From Isoptericola sp. AK164 (GTDB lineage: Bacteria > Actinomycetota > Actinomycetes > Actinomycetales > Cellulomonadaceae), in assembly GCF_029643425.1 (NCBI RefSeq), contig NZ_CP119106.1:2480001-2544000 (forward strand): a DNA stretch of 64,000 bases. Reading direction: 5' to 3'. The number at the start of each line of letters is the position of its first letter. Positions within the stretch are counted from its first letter, which is position 1. Of this stretch, positions 10,905-18,648 are shown one piece after another. The notes under the pieces are model-generated. The model worked only from the letters and a program-made list of their open reading frames with translations. It was not told the DNA's origin and ran no database searches. The position numbers and the translations under genes were made by a program.

Positions 10905-11699
10905 TCAGAGCTGCTCGACGACCCGCTCGTGCAGCTCGGTGAGCGCCTGCGCCACGGCCGCGGGCTCCTCGAGGGTGCTGAGGTGCGCCGCGTTCGCCAC
11001 GACGTGCAGCGTCGCGTCCGACGCGGCGTCGACCATGTGCTTGGCCTCGTCGATCGGGGTGATGGTGTCCTCCGCCCCGACCACGACGGCCACGGGGCCG
11101 GCGAACCGGTGCAGCACGTCGGTGCGGTCGGGTCGTGCCGCCATCGCGCGCTGGGCCCACGCCACGGCGGACGGGGACTGCGACCGGATCCAGTGGTCGA
11201 CCGTCGGGTAGAGGCTGCGGCGCTCCATCTTGCTCGTCGGACCGAGCAGCTTGTCCGGCATCCCCATCACCGCGTCGAGGGTCTGGGTGTCCTCGACGGC
11301 GCGCGCGGTCGCCAGCCGTCCGGCCCGCGCCTCCTCGGTGTCCGCCGTGGACTTGGTGTCCACCAGGCCGAGGCCGTGGACGACCTCGGGGTGGCGCTCG
11401 GCGAGCGTCAGGGCGACGTAGCCGCCCATCGACAGGCCGACGACCGCGCCGTTGCCCTCCCCGGCGTGACGCAGCGCGGCGTGCACGGCGTCGGCGGCGG
11501 CCTCCAGGGTCGGCGCGGTGTGACCGAGGTCGCTGTGGCCGAAACCGGGCAGGTCGACGGCGACGACCCGCAGCCCGGGGGGCAGCTCGGCGACCACGGG
11601 GCTCCACATCCGGTGGTCGAGCGGGAAGCCGTGGATCAGGACCAGAGGGACGCCCGCCCCGTCGTGCAGGACGTGCGTCGCCAGGGGTGTGGGCGTCAT
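10905..11699 (-). CDS. Alpha/beta hydrolase
   Basis: 264 residues with a complete alpha/beta-hydrolase fold: oxyanion strand LVLIHGFPLDHRMW, nucleophile elbow GLSMGGY, an acidic residue in VVVGAEDTITP and the catalytic His in NAAHLSTLEEP. The family includes esterases, lactonases and dehalogenases, so the substrate cannot be named. Two ATGs are possible, at 11708 and 11699; the latter is chosen because AGAGG lies 9 nt before it, whereas it abuts the former. The start overlaps or abuts the stop of the second hydrolase gene (11705), so the two are coupled and transcribed leftward. Confidence 0.8.
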   Translation of the reverse strand: MTPTPLATHVLHDGAGVPLVLIHGFPLDHRMWSPVVAELPPGLRVVAVDLPGFGHSDLGHTAPTLEAAADAVHAALRHAGEGNGAVVGLSMGGYVALTLAERHPEVVHGLGLVDTKSTADTEEARAGRLATARAVEDTQTLDAVMGMPDKLLGPTSKMERRSLYPTVDHWIRSQSPSAVAWAQRAMAARPDRTDVLHRFAGPVAVVVGAEDTITPIDEAKHMVDAASDATLHVVANAAHLSTLEEPAAVAQALTELHERVVEQL

Positions 11700-11704
11700 G
11701 GTCG

Positions 11705-12487
11705 TCATCCTCTCGTGGGGGCGGAGGGGAGGTCCGAGGCGTGCTCGACCTCCCCGGCGTAACGGGTCGGCAGGGGGGCGTGGCCGGGCAGGACGTGCTG
11801 GACGATCTCGTCGAGGACGCGGCGCACCGCGGGCTCGCCCACCCACAGGTGCTTGGCGCCGTCGACACCGATGACCTCGGCCTGGGGCACGCGGGCGAAC
11901 CGGGCACGGGCCTCGTCGGGACGCAGGTAGTCGTCGTGCTCGGGGACCAGGACGACGAGCGGCTTGCCGAACTCCGCCCAGCGGTCGAGATCGGCGTCCG
12001 TCGCGCGGTGCAGCGGCGGGGAGAGCAGGATCGCGCCCTCGATGCTCGGGTCGGCGCCGTGCTTGAGGACGAGCTCGGTCCCGAAGCTCCAGCCGACCAG
12101 CCACGGGCGCGGCAGCTCGCGGAACTCGGCGAGCTCCAGCGCCGCCGCGACGTCGTACTGCTCGGACTCCCCGCCGTCGAACGATCCCTCGGAGGTCCCC
12201 CGCGACGACGACGTGCCCCTCGTGTTGAAGCGCAGGACCGCCAGGTCGGCCAGCTCGGGGAGGCGCCACGCCGCCTTGCGGTAGACGTGCGAGTCCATGT
12301 AGCCACCGTGGGTGGGCAGCGGGTGGAAGGTCAGCAGCGTGGCCACCGGGTCACGGTCCGCCGGCAGGGCGAGCTCGCCGACGAGCGTCAGCCCGTCCGC
12401 GGTGTGCAGGTCGACATCCTCGCGCCGCGCGGGCAGGACGGTCATCGAGCGGATCTGGTGGCCGGTGGCGGTGTCCTCGTTCATCAC
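11705..12487 (-). CDS. Alpha/beta hydrolase (dienelactone-hydrolase-like, serine nucleophile)
   Basis: 260 residues. After a short N-terminal strand the protein shows LLTFHPLPTHGG, the nucleophile elbow VGWSFGTELV, an acidic residue in VVLVPEHDDYLRP and a late His in GAKHLWVGEP. This is the arrangement of small cytoplasmic alpha/beta hydrolases related to the KANL3/dienelactone-hydrolase group; the substrate is unknown. It starts with two consecutive Met codons (12487 and 12484) and no strong ribosome-binding site is visible. It is the first gene of a two-hydrolase unit. Confidence 0.75.
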   Translation of the reverse strand: MMNEDTATGHQIRSMTVLPARREDVDLHTADGLTLVGELALPADRDPVATLLTFHPLPTHGGYMDSHVYRKAAWRLPELADLAVLRFNTRGTSSSRGTSEGSFDGGESEQYDVAAALELAEFRELPRPWLVGWSFGTELVLKHGADPSIEGAILLSPPLHRATDADLDRWAEFGKPLVVLVPEHDDYLRPDEARARFARVPQAEVIGVDGAKHLWVGEPAVRRVLDEIVQHVLPGHAPLPTRYAGEVEHASDLPSAPTRG

Positions 12488-12544
12488 TGTCCAGCCTAGT
12501 TCTCGCCGGATCTCCTGCGCGCCCGGAGAGCGTGTCGTGCGACG

Positions 12545-12844
12545 TCAGCGCAGACGTTCGCGACGCTGCCAGCAGGAGGCGTGCCAGTGCCGACGGTCGG
12601 CGAGGCCCGCCGCCTCGCCACCCCAGGCGTCCCGCTGCCACGCGACCACGTGCGCCGTCCCGGGCGGGATCTGCTGTCGGCACGCCGGGCACACGTAGGG
12701 CTTGTCGCCGCCCCGCACCCGCCGCACCGTCCACTCGCCGTCCGCGGCGGTCTCGTGCCGGACGCCCCCCAGCGCGCGATCCATGTCGAGGGGCTGGTGC
12801 TGCGCACCCCAGGGGCGCTTGCGAGAGGGACGACGGGACGGCAT
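12545..12844 (-). CDS. Small zinc-ribbon protein, conserved in actinobacteria
   Basis: 99 residues, basic N-terminus (MPSRRPSRKRPWG), then a likely zinc-binding unit: CPAC at about residues 52-55, followed by HVVAWQRD and RRHWHASCW near the C-terminus, giving Cys/Cys/His/Cys ligand candidates. Similar short proteins are common and conserved in actinobacteria but have no established function known to me. The ATG at 12844 is used; longer in-frame versions run into the divergent FKBP promoter region. A nucleic-acid-binding role is possible because of the charge and the zinc ribbon, but that is inference. Confidence 0.7.
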   Translation of the reverse strand: MPSRRPSRKRPWGAQHQPLDMDRALGGVRHETAADGEWTVRRVRGGDKPYVCPACRQQIPPGTAHVVAWQRDAWGGEAAGLADRRHWHASCWQRRERLR

Positions 12845-12873
12845 GGCTCCATTGTGGCCCGTGCTGCCCGGCC

Positions 12874-12900
12874 GGAACCAGCGATCGGGCCCGACCGTTA
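12874..12900 (+). promoter_or_regulatory. Candidate ECF-sigma promoter (GGAAC-N17-CGTT) for the FKBP lipoprotein gene
   Basis: GGAAC at 12874-12878 and CGTTA at 12896-12900 are separated by 17 nt, the layout recognised by actinobacterial SigE/SigH/SigR-type sigma factors. A housekeeping-like -10, TAGAGT (12899-12904), overlaps the downstream element. The gene starts at 12955. Confidence 0.45.
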
Positions 12901-12954
12901 GAGTGGTCCGGGTCCGTCGACCGGACGAACCACCCCGCGACCGAAGGACTATCC

Positions 12955-13932
12955 GTGAAGCTCCGTACCCCCGCCGCCCTCGGCGTCGTGCTCGCCACCG
13001 CCCTCGTGCTGGGTGGCTGCAGCGACGACGGCGACGCTCCCGACGGCGCGGAACCGTCGGCGTCCGCCTCCGCCGACTCCTCGGCCTCCGCCACCGCACC
13101 GGCGCAGGCCGACCCGACCGACGAGGACATCGCCGCCCTGGAGGCCGTCGAGGTCTCCGGAGAGCCGGGGTCCGAGCCGGAGCTGTCCTTCGAGGAGATC
13201 GAGGTCTCCGTGCCGACGCACCGGGTCGTGGACGAGGGCGACGGCGACGAGCTCGTCGAGGGCATGAAGGTCCGCATGCAGTACGTGACCTACGACGCCG
13301 CCGGCCAGCGGGTGAGCTCGACCTGGGAGGTCGACTCCCCGCAGAGCTTCGTGCTCGGCGACCCCCAGTTCGACCTGCTGACCGAGCCCCTCGTGGGCCA
13401 GTCCGTCGGCACCCGCGTGCTGCTGGCGAACCCGATCGTGGACCAGGAGAACAACCCGACCACGGCCGTGAACCTCATCGAGGTCGTCGAGGCGTACGAG
13501 ATCCCCGACCGCGCCGAGGGCGAGACGGTCGAGCCCGCCGAGGGCCTGCCGACCGTGACGCTGGGCGAGGACGGCGCGCCGTCGATCGAGATCCCCGACG
13601 GCTACGAGGGGCCCGAGCAGCTGGTCTCCCAGACGCTGATCCGCGGCGACGGCGACGAGGTGTCGGCCGACCAGACGGTGACCGCGCACTACACGGGCTG
13701 GACGCTGGACGGCGAGGTCTTCGACTCGTCCTGGGAGCGCGGCGAGCCCGCGTCCTTCTCCCTGCAGCAGGTGATCCCGGGCTGGACCGACGGGCTGTCG
13801 GGCCAGACGGTGGGCAGCCAGGTGCTGCTGGTGATCCCGGCCGAGCAGGCCTACGGTGCCGAGGCCGTCGAGGGCAACGAGCTCGCCGGCGAGGACCTGA
13901 TCTTCGTCGTCGACCTCCTCGACGTGGAGTGA
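12955..13932 (+). CDS. FKBP-type peptidyl-prolyl isomerase lipoprotein with two FKBP domains
   Basis: 325 residues. The signal peptide ends in a lipobox (LVLGGC, Cys at about residue 22), so the protein is anchored outside the membrane. A Ser/Ala-rich linker precedes an N-terminal FKBP-like domain (about 95-180) that looks degenerate, and a C-terminal canonical one (about 225-325) with VTAHYTGWTLDGEVFDSSW, VIPGWTDGLSG and VLLVIPAEQAYG. It should catalyse prolyl isomerisation of secreted proteins. The GTG at 12955 is preferred because GAAGGA (12943-12948) is 6 nt upstream. The gene is monocistronic and ends with a strong hairpin. Confidence 0.88.
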   Translation: MKLRTPAALGVVLATALVLGGCSDDGDAPDGAEPSASASADSSASATAPAQADPTDEDIAALEAVEVSGEPGSEPELSFEEIEVSVPTHRVVDEGDGDELVEGMKVRMQYVTYDAAGQRVSSTWEVDSPQSFVLGDPQFDLLTEPLVGQSVGTRVLLANPIVDQENNPTTAVNLIEVVEAYEIPDRAEGETVEPAEGLPTVTLGEDGAPSIEIPDGYEGPEQLVSQTLIRGDGDEVSADQTVTAHYTGWTLDGEVFDSSWERGEPASFSLQQVIPGWTDGLSGQTVGSQVLLVIPAEQAYGAEAVEGNELAGEDLIFVVDLLDVE

Positions 13933-13959
13933 CCCGGTCCACCCACCACTGATCGCACG

Positions 13960-13996
13960 CGACGGCGGGCCGCCCCTCGGGGGTGGCCCGCCGTCG
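13960..13996 (+). terminator. Hairpin terminator after the FKBP gene
   Basis: CGACGGCGGGCC (13960-13971) pairs with GGCCCGCCGTCG (13985-13996), a perfect 12-bp stem that can extend through inner C/G pairs. The next gene starts only 17 nt later on the same strand, so that gene's promoter may overlap the hairpin or the short space after it. Confidence 0.75.
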
Positions 13997-14012
13997 TCGT
14001 AGTGTCGTGCCC

Positions 14013-14507
14013 ATGAGCGACGAGCAGCGTGAGGTCCTGACCTGGTCCGACTTCGCCGCGGGGGTGCGACGGCTCGCCGAGCAGGTCGTGGCCGACGGGT
14101 TCCGCCCCGACGTGGTGGTCGCCGTGGCGCGTGGCGGCCTGGTGCCCGGCGGCGCCGTGGCCTACGCCCTGGGCACCAAGGGCGTCGGCACGATGAACGT
14201 GGAGTTCTACACCGACATCGGCCGCACCCTGCGCGACCCGCGGGTCCTGCCGCCGCTGATGGACACCGCCGAGCTGCCCGGGTCGCGCGTCCTCGTGGTC
14301 GACGACGTCGCGGACTCCGGCCGCACGCTCGAGCTGGTGATGCGGATGCTCGCCGAGCAGGGGGCCGACGCCCGGGCCGCCGTGCTGTACACCAAGCCGC
14401 GCTCCGTCTACCGGCCGGAGTACTCGTGGCGCGAGACGGACCGGTGGATCACGTTCCCGTGGTCCGCGGACCCTCCCGTCCCGGGGGCCGTCGACTCCCC
14501 CGCCTGA
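14013..14507 (+). CDS. Phosphoribosyltransferase-family protein
   Basis: 164 residues with a type I PRTase core: VVVAVARGGLVPGG near the N-terminus and the PRPP-binding motif VLVVDDVADSGRTLE at about residues 92-106. The length and the late GADARAAVLYTKP strand place it with small xanthine/hypoxanthine-guanine PRTase-like proteins (Gpt/YdhR group); the exact base specificity is not evident. The ATG at 14013 (MSDEQREVLTWSDF) is taken rather than an in-frame start inside the upstream terminator. It converges with the class II aldolase gene, whose stop is 12 nt away. Confidence 0.75.
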   Translation: MSDEQREVLTWSDFAAGVRRLAEQVVADGFRPDVVVAVARGGLVPGGAVAYALGTKGVGTMNVEFYTDIGRTLRDPRVLPPLMDTAELPGSRVLVVDDVADSGRTLELVMRMLAEQGADARAAVLYTKPRSVYRPEYSWRETDRWITFPWSADPPVPGAVDSPA

Positions 14508-14519
14508 CCCGGGGTCGGC

Positions 14520-15350
14520 TCAGCGCACCCAGGGCGAGTCGACGTCGAACGCCCGAGCGACCGAGGACATCTCGGCGTCGGTCAGGCCCTGGGCGCGCCC
14601 GCCGGCGACGAGGTCCATGTACTCGTAGCGCGCTCCGGTCTCGGCGTACTCCACGCGGTCGACGGCGCGGGTCACGGACAGGTCGGACCGCGCCATCACC
14701 CCGTGCTTGGACCAGAGCACGATCTCGAAGTCCCGCAGACCCTCGACGTTCGCGGCCATGAGCTGCTCGGACCCGGGGACCATGAACTCCAGGACGCCGA
14801 CCCCGGCCGAGAGCGCCACGATGGACTCCGGCTCCCAGCGCAGGATCCGGGCGTTCATCGCGGCCGTGTCGCCGTAGGCGGGGACGTGCGACAGGTAGGT
14901 CAGGTGGATCGGCTGGGCGTGGACGACGGCCTGGAAGTCGACACCGCGCCGGGCGACCTGGTCCTGGTGGACCGCCAGGTGCGAGTTGAACTCGCTGGTG
15001 AGCTGCGCGAACAGCCGGCGCGGCGACGTGTGCAGCGTCGCCTCGCGCCCGCCGGGGTGCACCACGACCGCGCCGACGGCGGCCTCCGGGTCCTCGTGGA
15101 TCTGGCGCAGCCGTCGCCCGGAGCCCGTCACGAGCAGGGTCCGGCCGGCCAGTGCCGGGGCCTCGAGCGGCAGCGTGATCTGCTCGGCGCGGGGGAAACG
15201 CCGCGAGACGTCGACCTCCCACCCGAGGCACACGGAGATGTTGCCGGCCCCGGCCTCGGAGGCGTCGATCTCGCAGATGCGGGCGCCGCCGGATCCCATG
15301 GAGGACAGGATCTCGTCGAGCTCGGGTCGGGCACGGTCGTCGTCGGACAT
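14520..15350 (-). CDS. Class II aldolase, rhamnulose-1-phosphate aldolase (RhaD)-like
   Basis: 276 residues. LLVTGSGRRLRQI, VVHAQPIHLTYLSHVP, LEFMVPGSEQL and VLWSKHGVMARS follow the order of RhaD-type class II aldolases, which cleave L-rhamnulose-1-phosphate to DHAP and lactaldehyde using a metal ion. The first metal motif reads H-A-Q instead of H-x-H, a pattern I associate with the divergent RhaD branch; His in SKHGV is kept. No kinase, isomerase or transporter for rhamnose lies nearby, so the substrate is uncertain. The ATG at 15350 has GAGGA 6 nt upstream. A LacI-type operator at 15403-15414 indicates sugar-responsive repression. Confidence 0.7.
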   Translation of the reverse strand: MSDDDRARPELDEILSSMGSGGARICEIDASEAGAGNISVCLGWEVDVSRRFPRAEQITLPLEAPALAGRTLLVTGSGRRLRQIHEDPEAAVGAVVVHPGGREATLHTSPRRLFAQLTSEFNSHLAVHQDQVARRGVDFQAVVHAQPIHLTYLSHVPAYGDTAAMNARILRWEPESIVALSAGVGVLEFMVPGSEQLMAANVEGLRDFEIVLWSKHGVMARSDLSVTRAVDRVEYAETGARYEYMDLVAGGRAQGLTDAEMSSVARAFDVDSPWVR

Positions 15351-15374
15351 CGGTGTTCCTCGCTCTCGCTCCGC

Positions 15375-15396
15375 GGTCCGGTCGGAACACCGGACC
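15375..15396 (-). promoter_or_regulatory. Short hairpin in the leader of the aldolase gene
   Basis: GGTCCGGT (15375-15382) and ACCGGACC (15389-15396) form a perfect 8-bp stem with a 6-nt loop between the LacI-type operator and the start codon. It could be a second operator dyad or an mRNA leader structure. Confidence 0.4.
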
Positions 15397-15402
15397 GATG
15401 AA

Positions 15403-15414
15403 TGAATCGTTTCA
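15403..15414. promoter_or_regulatory. LacI-family operator TGAATCGTTTCA
   Basis: The sequence fits the LacI/GalR-family palindrome TGAAWCGWTTCA with a central CG and matching outer arms. It lies 53 nt upstream of the RhaD-like aldolase ATG. No LacI-type gene is present in the window, so the regulator must be encoded elsewhere. Confidence 0.65.
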
Positions 15415-15508
15415 ACCGGCTGGCAGGCCTGTCAACAGCACAGGAGCTTTCGTGACGCACACCACGCCTGCGTCACCTGGTCGTCCCCGAGAACGGTCCG
15501 GCGGACGA

Positions 15509-15546
15509 CGACGGGCCGCGCCTCCCTGCGGAGGAGCGGCCCGTCG
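15509..15546 (-). terminator. Hairpin terminator after the 5'-nucleotidase gene
   Basis: CGACGGGCCGC (15509-15519) pairs with GCGGCCCGTCG (15536-15546), with an inner CCTCC/GGAGG pairing. It lies just after the nucleotidase stop (15566) on the minus strand. Confidence 0.75.
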
Positions 15547-15565
15547 CCCGGGGACAGGGGGTCGA

Positions 15566-17392
15566 TCACATGATCGTGATCCGGCCCTCACCGCCCCGCG
15601 GGTAGTCGGCCTGGCTGACGACCCCGCCGAGACCGTCGACGAGGAAGTTCTCCAGGGACTGCTGGTCGGAGACACCGATCGTGGTGTTCTCGAGCGTCGG
15701 GTAGGCGTCCCCGCCGTTGAGCGAGAAGTTCAGCCCGGCGACGTCCACCGTGCCGTCGACCGACACGCCGTCCTCGACGAGGACGGCGCCGTCGTCCAGG
15801 ACGACCGAGCGGACCCGCTCGCCCGGGGCGAACTGCTCACCGGTGCTCTGGTCCGCGTCGCGGGCCGGGTACGAGGTGTCGACGGTGTAGCTGAAGCCCG
15901 CCGCCTGGACGAAGGCGCCGTCCCCGGACTCGGGGAGCCGGAACGCTCCCTCCTCCAGGATCTGGCGGAACGTCTCGACGGGCACGTCCTCGGCGACGGC
16001 CACGAAGTTGCCGAAGGGCTGCAGGCGGAACGTGTCGGCGACCGAGACGGGCCCGGCCTCCTGGTCGATCTCGCCACGGATGCCGCCGCCGTTCTGGACG
16101 GCGACCTGCGGGGTGTCCAGGCCGAAGTCGGCCGCTGCCTGCTGCGCCGTCCACAGGTGGGCGTCGGCGATCAGGTTGCCGCAGTTCGCCTCCACGCCGC
16201 GCACCTCGCTCCGCTCGCAGTCGAGGACGACCTCGCTCGTGGCGACGATCTCCTCGGCCAGGGCGGCCTCGAAGTCGGCGACCGGCTGCTCGATGGTGCG
16301 CTCGGCCTTGCGGTCCGTGCCCACGGCCTCGGCACCGGTGTCGGTGACGACCTTGATGCCCGAGTCGTCGGCGATGTCGACGACGACACCGTCCGCGTCG
16401 AAGGTCACCGCGAGCTGACCCACGTACCGGTAGTTGCCGGGCGTGGTCACCACGGGCACCTCGGCGCCGTCGGCGTCGGTGGCGATCTGGGGGTACTCGC
16501 CGTAGACGTCGTCCACGTCGCCCGGGAACAGCTGGGTCGAGCCGTCGGCGAGGATCTCGTCGCCGCCGCCGCCCACGACCACGTCGACGTCGGTCAGCGA
16601 ACCGACGAGATCGATCTCGCTGCTCAGCCCCTGCAGGTGCGAGACGAGGACGATCTTCTCGATGCCCTGCTCGGTGAGCAGGTCGACCTGCTCCTGGGCG
16701 ATGCCGGCCAGGTCGGAGAGGACCTCGACATCACCCGAGGACGAGATGGTCGGCAGCGACGGCGTCGTCAGCCCGACCACGCCGATCTCCTCGCCGCGCT
16801 CGCGGATGACGGTGCTGGGGACGAGCTGCTCCAGCCCGGCCAGGGACTCCTCGGCGGAGTAGTCCAGGTTGGCCGAGACGAAGGGGGTGCGCTTCACGTC
16901 CTCCACGAGCTCGCCGAACACCGCGGGGCCGAAGTCGAACTCGTGGTTGCCCACGCCGAGGGCGTCGTAGCGGACCAGGTTCTGCGCGAGGGCGTCGTAG
17001 AACGGGGCACCCTCCTGCTGCGAGGCCTGGAACGTCGTGCCCGCCAGGAAGTTGTCCCCCGAGTTCAGTGTCACGACGCCGCGCTTGGTCGGCTTGCCGC
17101 GGTCGCCGTCGACGTACGCGGCCCGCCGCAGCGCGTCGACCTTGCCGACGAACCGGGCGATGCCGCCGTACTCGGCGTCGTCCGTGCCGTCCGCGTCGGT
17201 GTCCACCGCCGTCGGCAGCAGGCTGGACTCGCCGTCGTTGTTGTGCAGGATCGTCAGGGTGAAGTCGGCGTTGCCGGGGCCGTGGCGCTGGTCGCCGTCG
17301 TCGGCGGCGGCCGGCGACGCGAGCCCGGCCGTGAGGGCGACGACGCCGAGGGCCGCGGTGGCGGGGAGCAGTCGGCTGCGGGGTGTGGACAC
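15566..17392 (-). CDS. Secreted 5'-nucleotidase / metallophosphatase (UshA family)
   Basis: 608 residues. The signal peptide (about residues 1-32, ending ASPAAA) directs export. The metallophosphatase domain follows with TILHNNDGES, NSGDNFLAG, GVGNHEFDFG and a later SHLQG, giving the dinuclear metal ligands. The C-terminal 5'-nucleotidase domain (about 310-580) contains GNLIADA and VAVQNGGGIRGEID, which binds the nucleotide. It releases phosphate from nucleotides outside the cell. GTG at 17392 is chosen: AAGGAG is 4 nt upstream and it gives a clean signal peptide, unlike the longer in-frame start. No membrane anchor or sortase signal is seen. A Pho-box-like repeat lies about 100 nt upstream. 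Confidence 0.9.
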   Translation of the reverse strand: MSTPRSRLLPATAALGVVALTAGLASPAAADDGDQRHGPGNADFTLTILHNNDGESSLLPTAVDTDADGTDDAEYGGIARFVGKVDALRRAAYVDGDRGKPTKRGVVTLNSGDNFLAGTTFQASQQEGAPFYDALAQNLVRYDALGVGNHEFDFGPAVFGELVEDVKRTPFVSANLDYSAEESLAGLEQLVPSTVIRERGEEIGVVGLTTPSLPTISSSGDVEVLSDLAGIAQEQVDLLTEQGIEKIVLVSHLQGLSSEIDLVGSLTDVDVVVGGGGDEILADGSTQLFPGDVDDVYGEYPQIATDADGAEVPVVTTPGNYRYVGQLAVTFDADGVVVDIADDSGIKVVTDTGAEAVGTDRKAERTIEQPVADFEAALAEEIVATSEVVLDCERSEVRGVEANCGNLIADAHLWTAQQAAADFGLDTPQVAVQNGGGIRGEIDQEAGPVSVADTFRLQPFGNFVAVAEDVPVETFRQILEEGAFRLPESGDGAFVQAAGFSYTVDTSYPARDADQSTGEQFAPGERVRSVVLDDGAVLVEDGVSVDGTVDVAGLNFSLNGGDAYPTLENTTIGVSDQQSLENFLVDGLGGVVSQADYPRGGEGRITIM

Positions 17393-17482
17393 GTTTCTCC
17401 TTCGGAGCCAGTGGTTCGACCCTCGCCATTTAGGCACAGGATCCGGGGAGTGTCCAGGCTCACAGGCGCGTGGTCGCACAGA

Positions 17483-17505
17483 GTTCCCCGGCAGTTCAGC
17501 CGTTC
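17483..17505. promoter_or_regulatory. Possible PHO-box-like direct repeat upstream of the 5'-nucleotidase
   Basis: GTTC occurs at 17483, 17494 and 17502; the first two begin 11-nt units (GTTCCCCGGCA, GTTCAGCCGTT) that resemble the 11-nt direct repeats bound by actinobacterial PhoP. The third is out of register (8 nt). Only a weak match, supported by the gene's role in phosphate scavenging. Confidence 0.25.
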
Positions 17506-17532
17506 GTGGGGACCCACGCGCGTCCCCGCACG

Positions 17533-17570
17533 ACCGGGGCCCGGGGACGCCGCGGTCCCCGGGCCCCGGT
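17533..17570 (-). terminator. Strong hairpin terminator after nrdF
   Basis: A perfect 16-bp stem (17533-17548 with 17555-17570) encloses a 6-nt loop (GCCGCG). It begins 36 nt after the nrdF stop and ends the nrdHIEF transcript. Confidence 0.85.
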
Positions 17571-17605
17571 CCGGCCGATCGGGGCCGACGGGCCCCGGAG
17601 GTCGT

Positions 17606-18637
<1,032 letters not shown>

Positions 18638-18648
18638 TCAGCGAGACG

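Noticed and set aside
6039-11762. A 1.9-kilo-residue open frame on the plus strand
   Set aside because: It is antisense to several clear genes and has the typical shadow composition caused by high GC at third positions.
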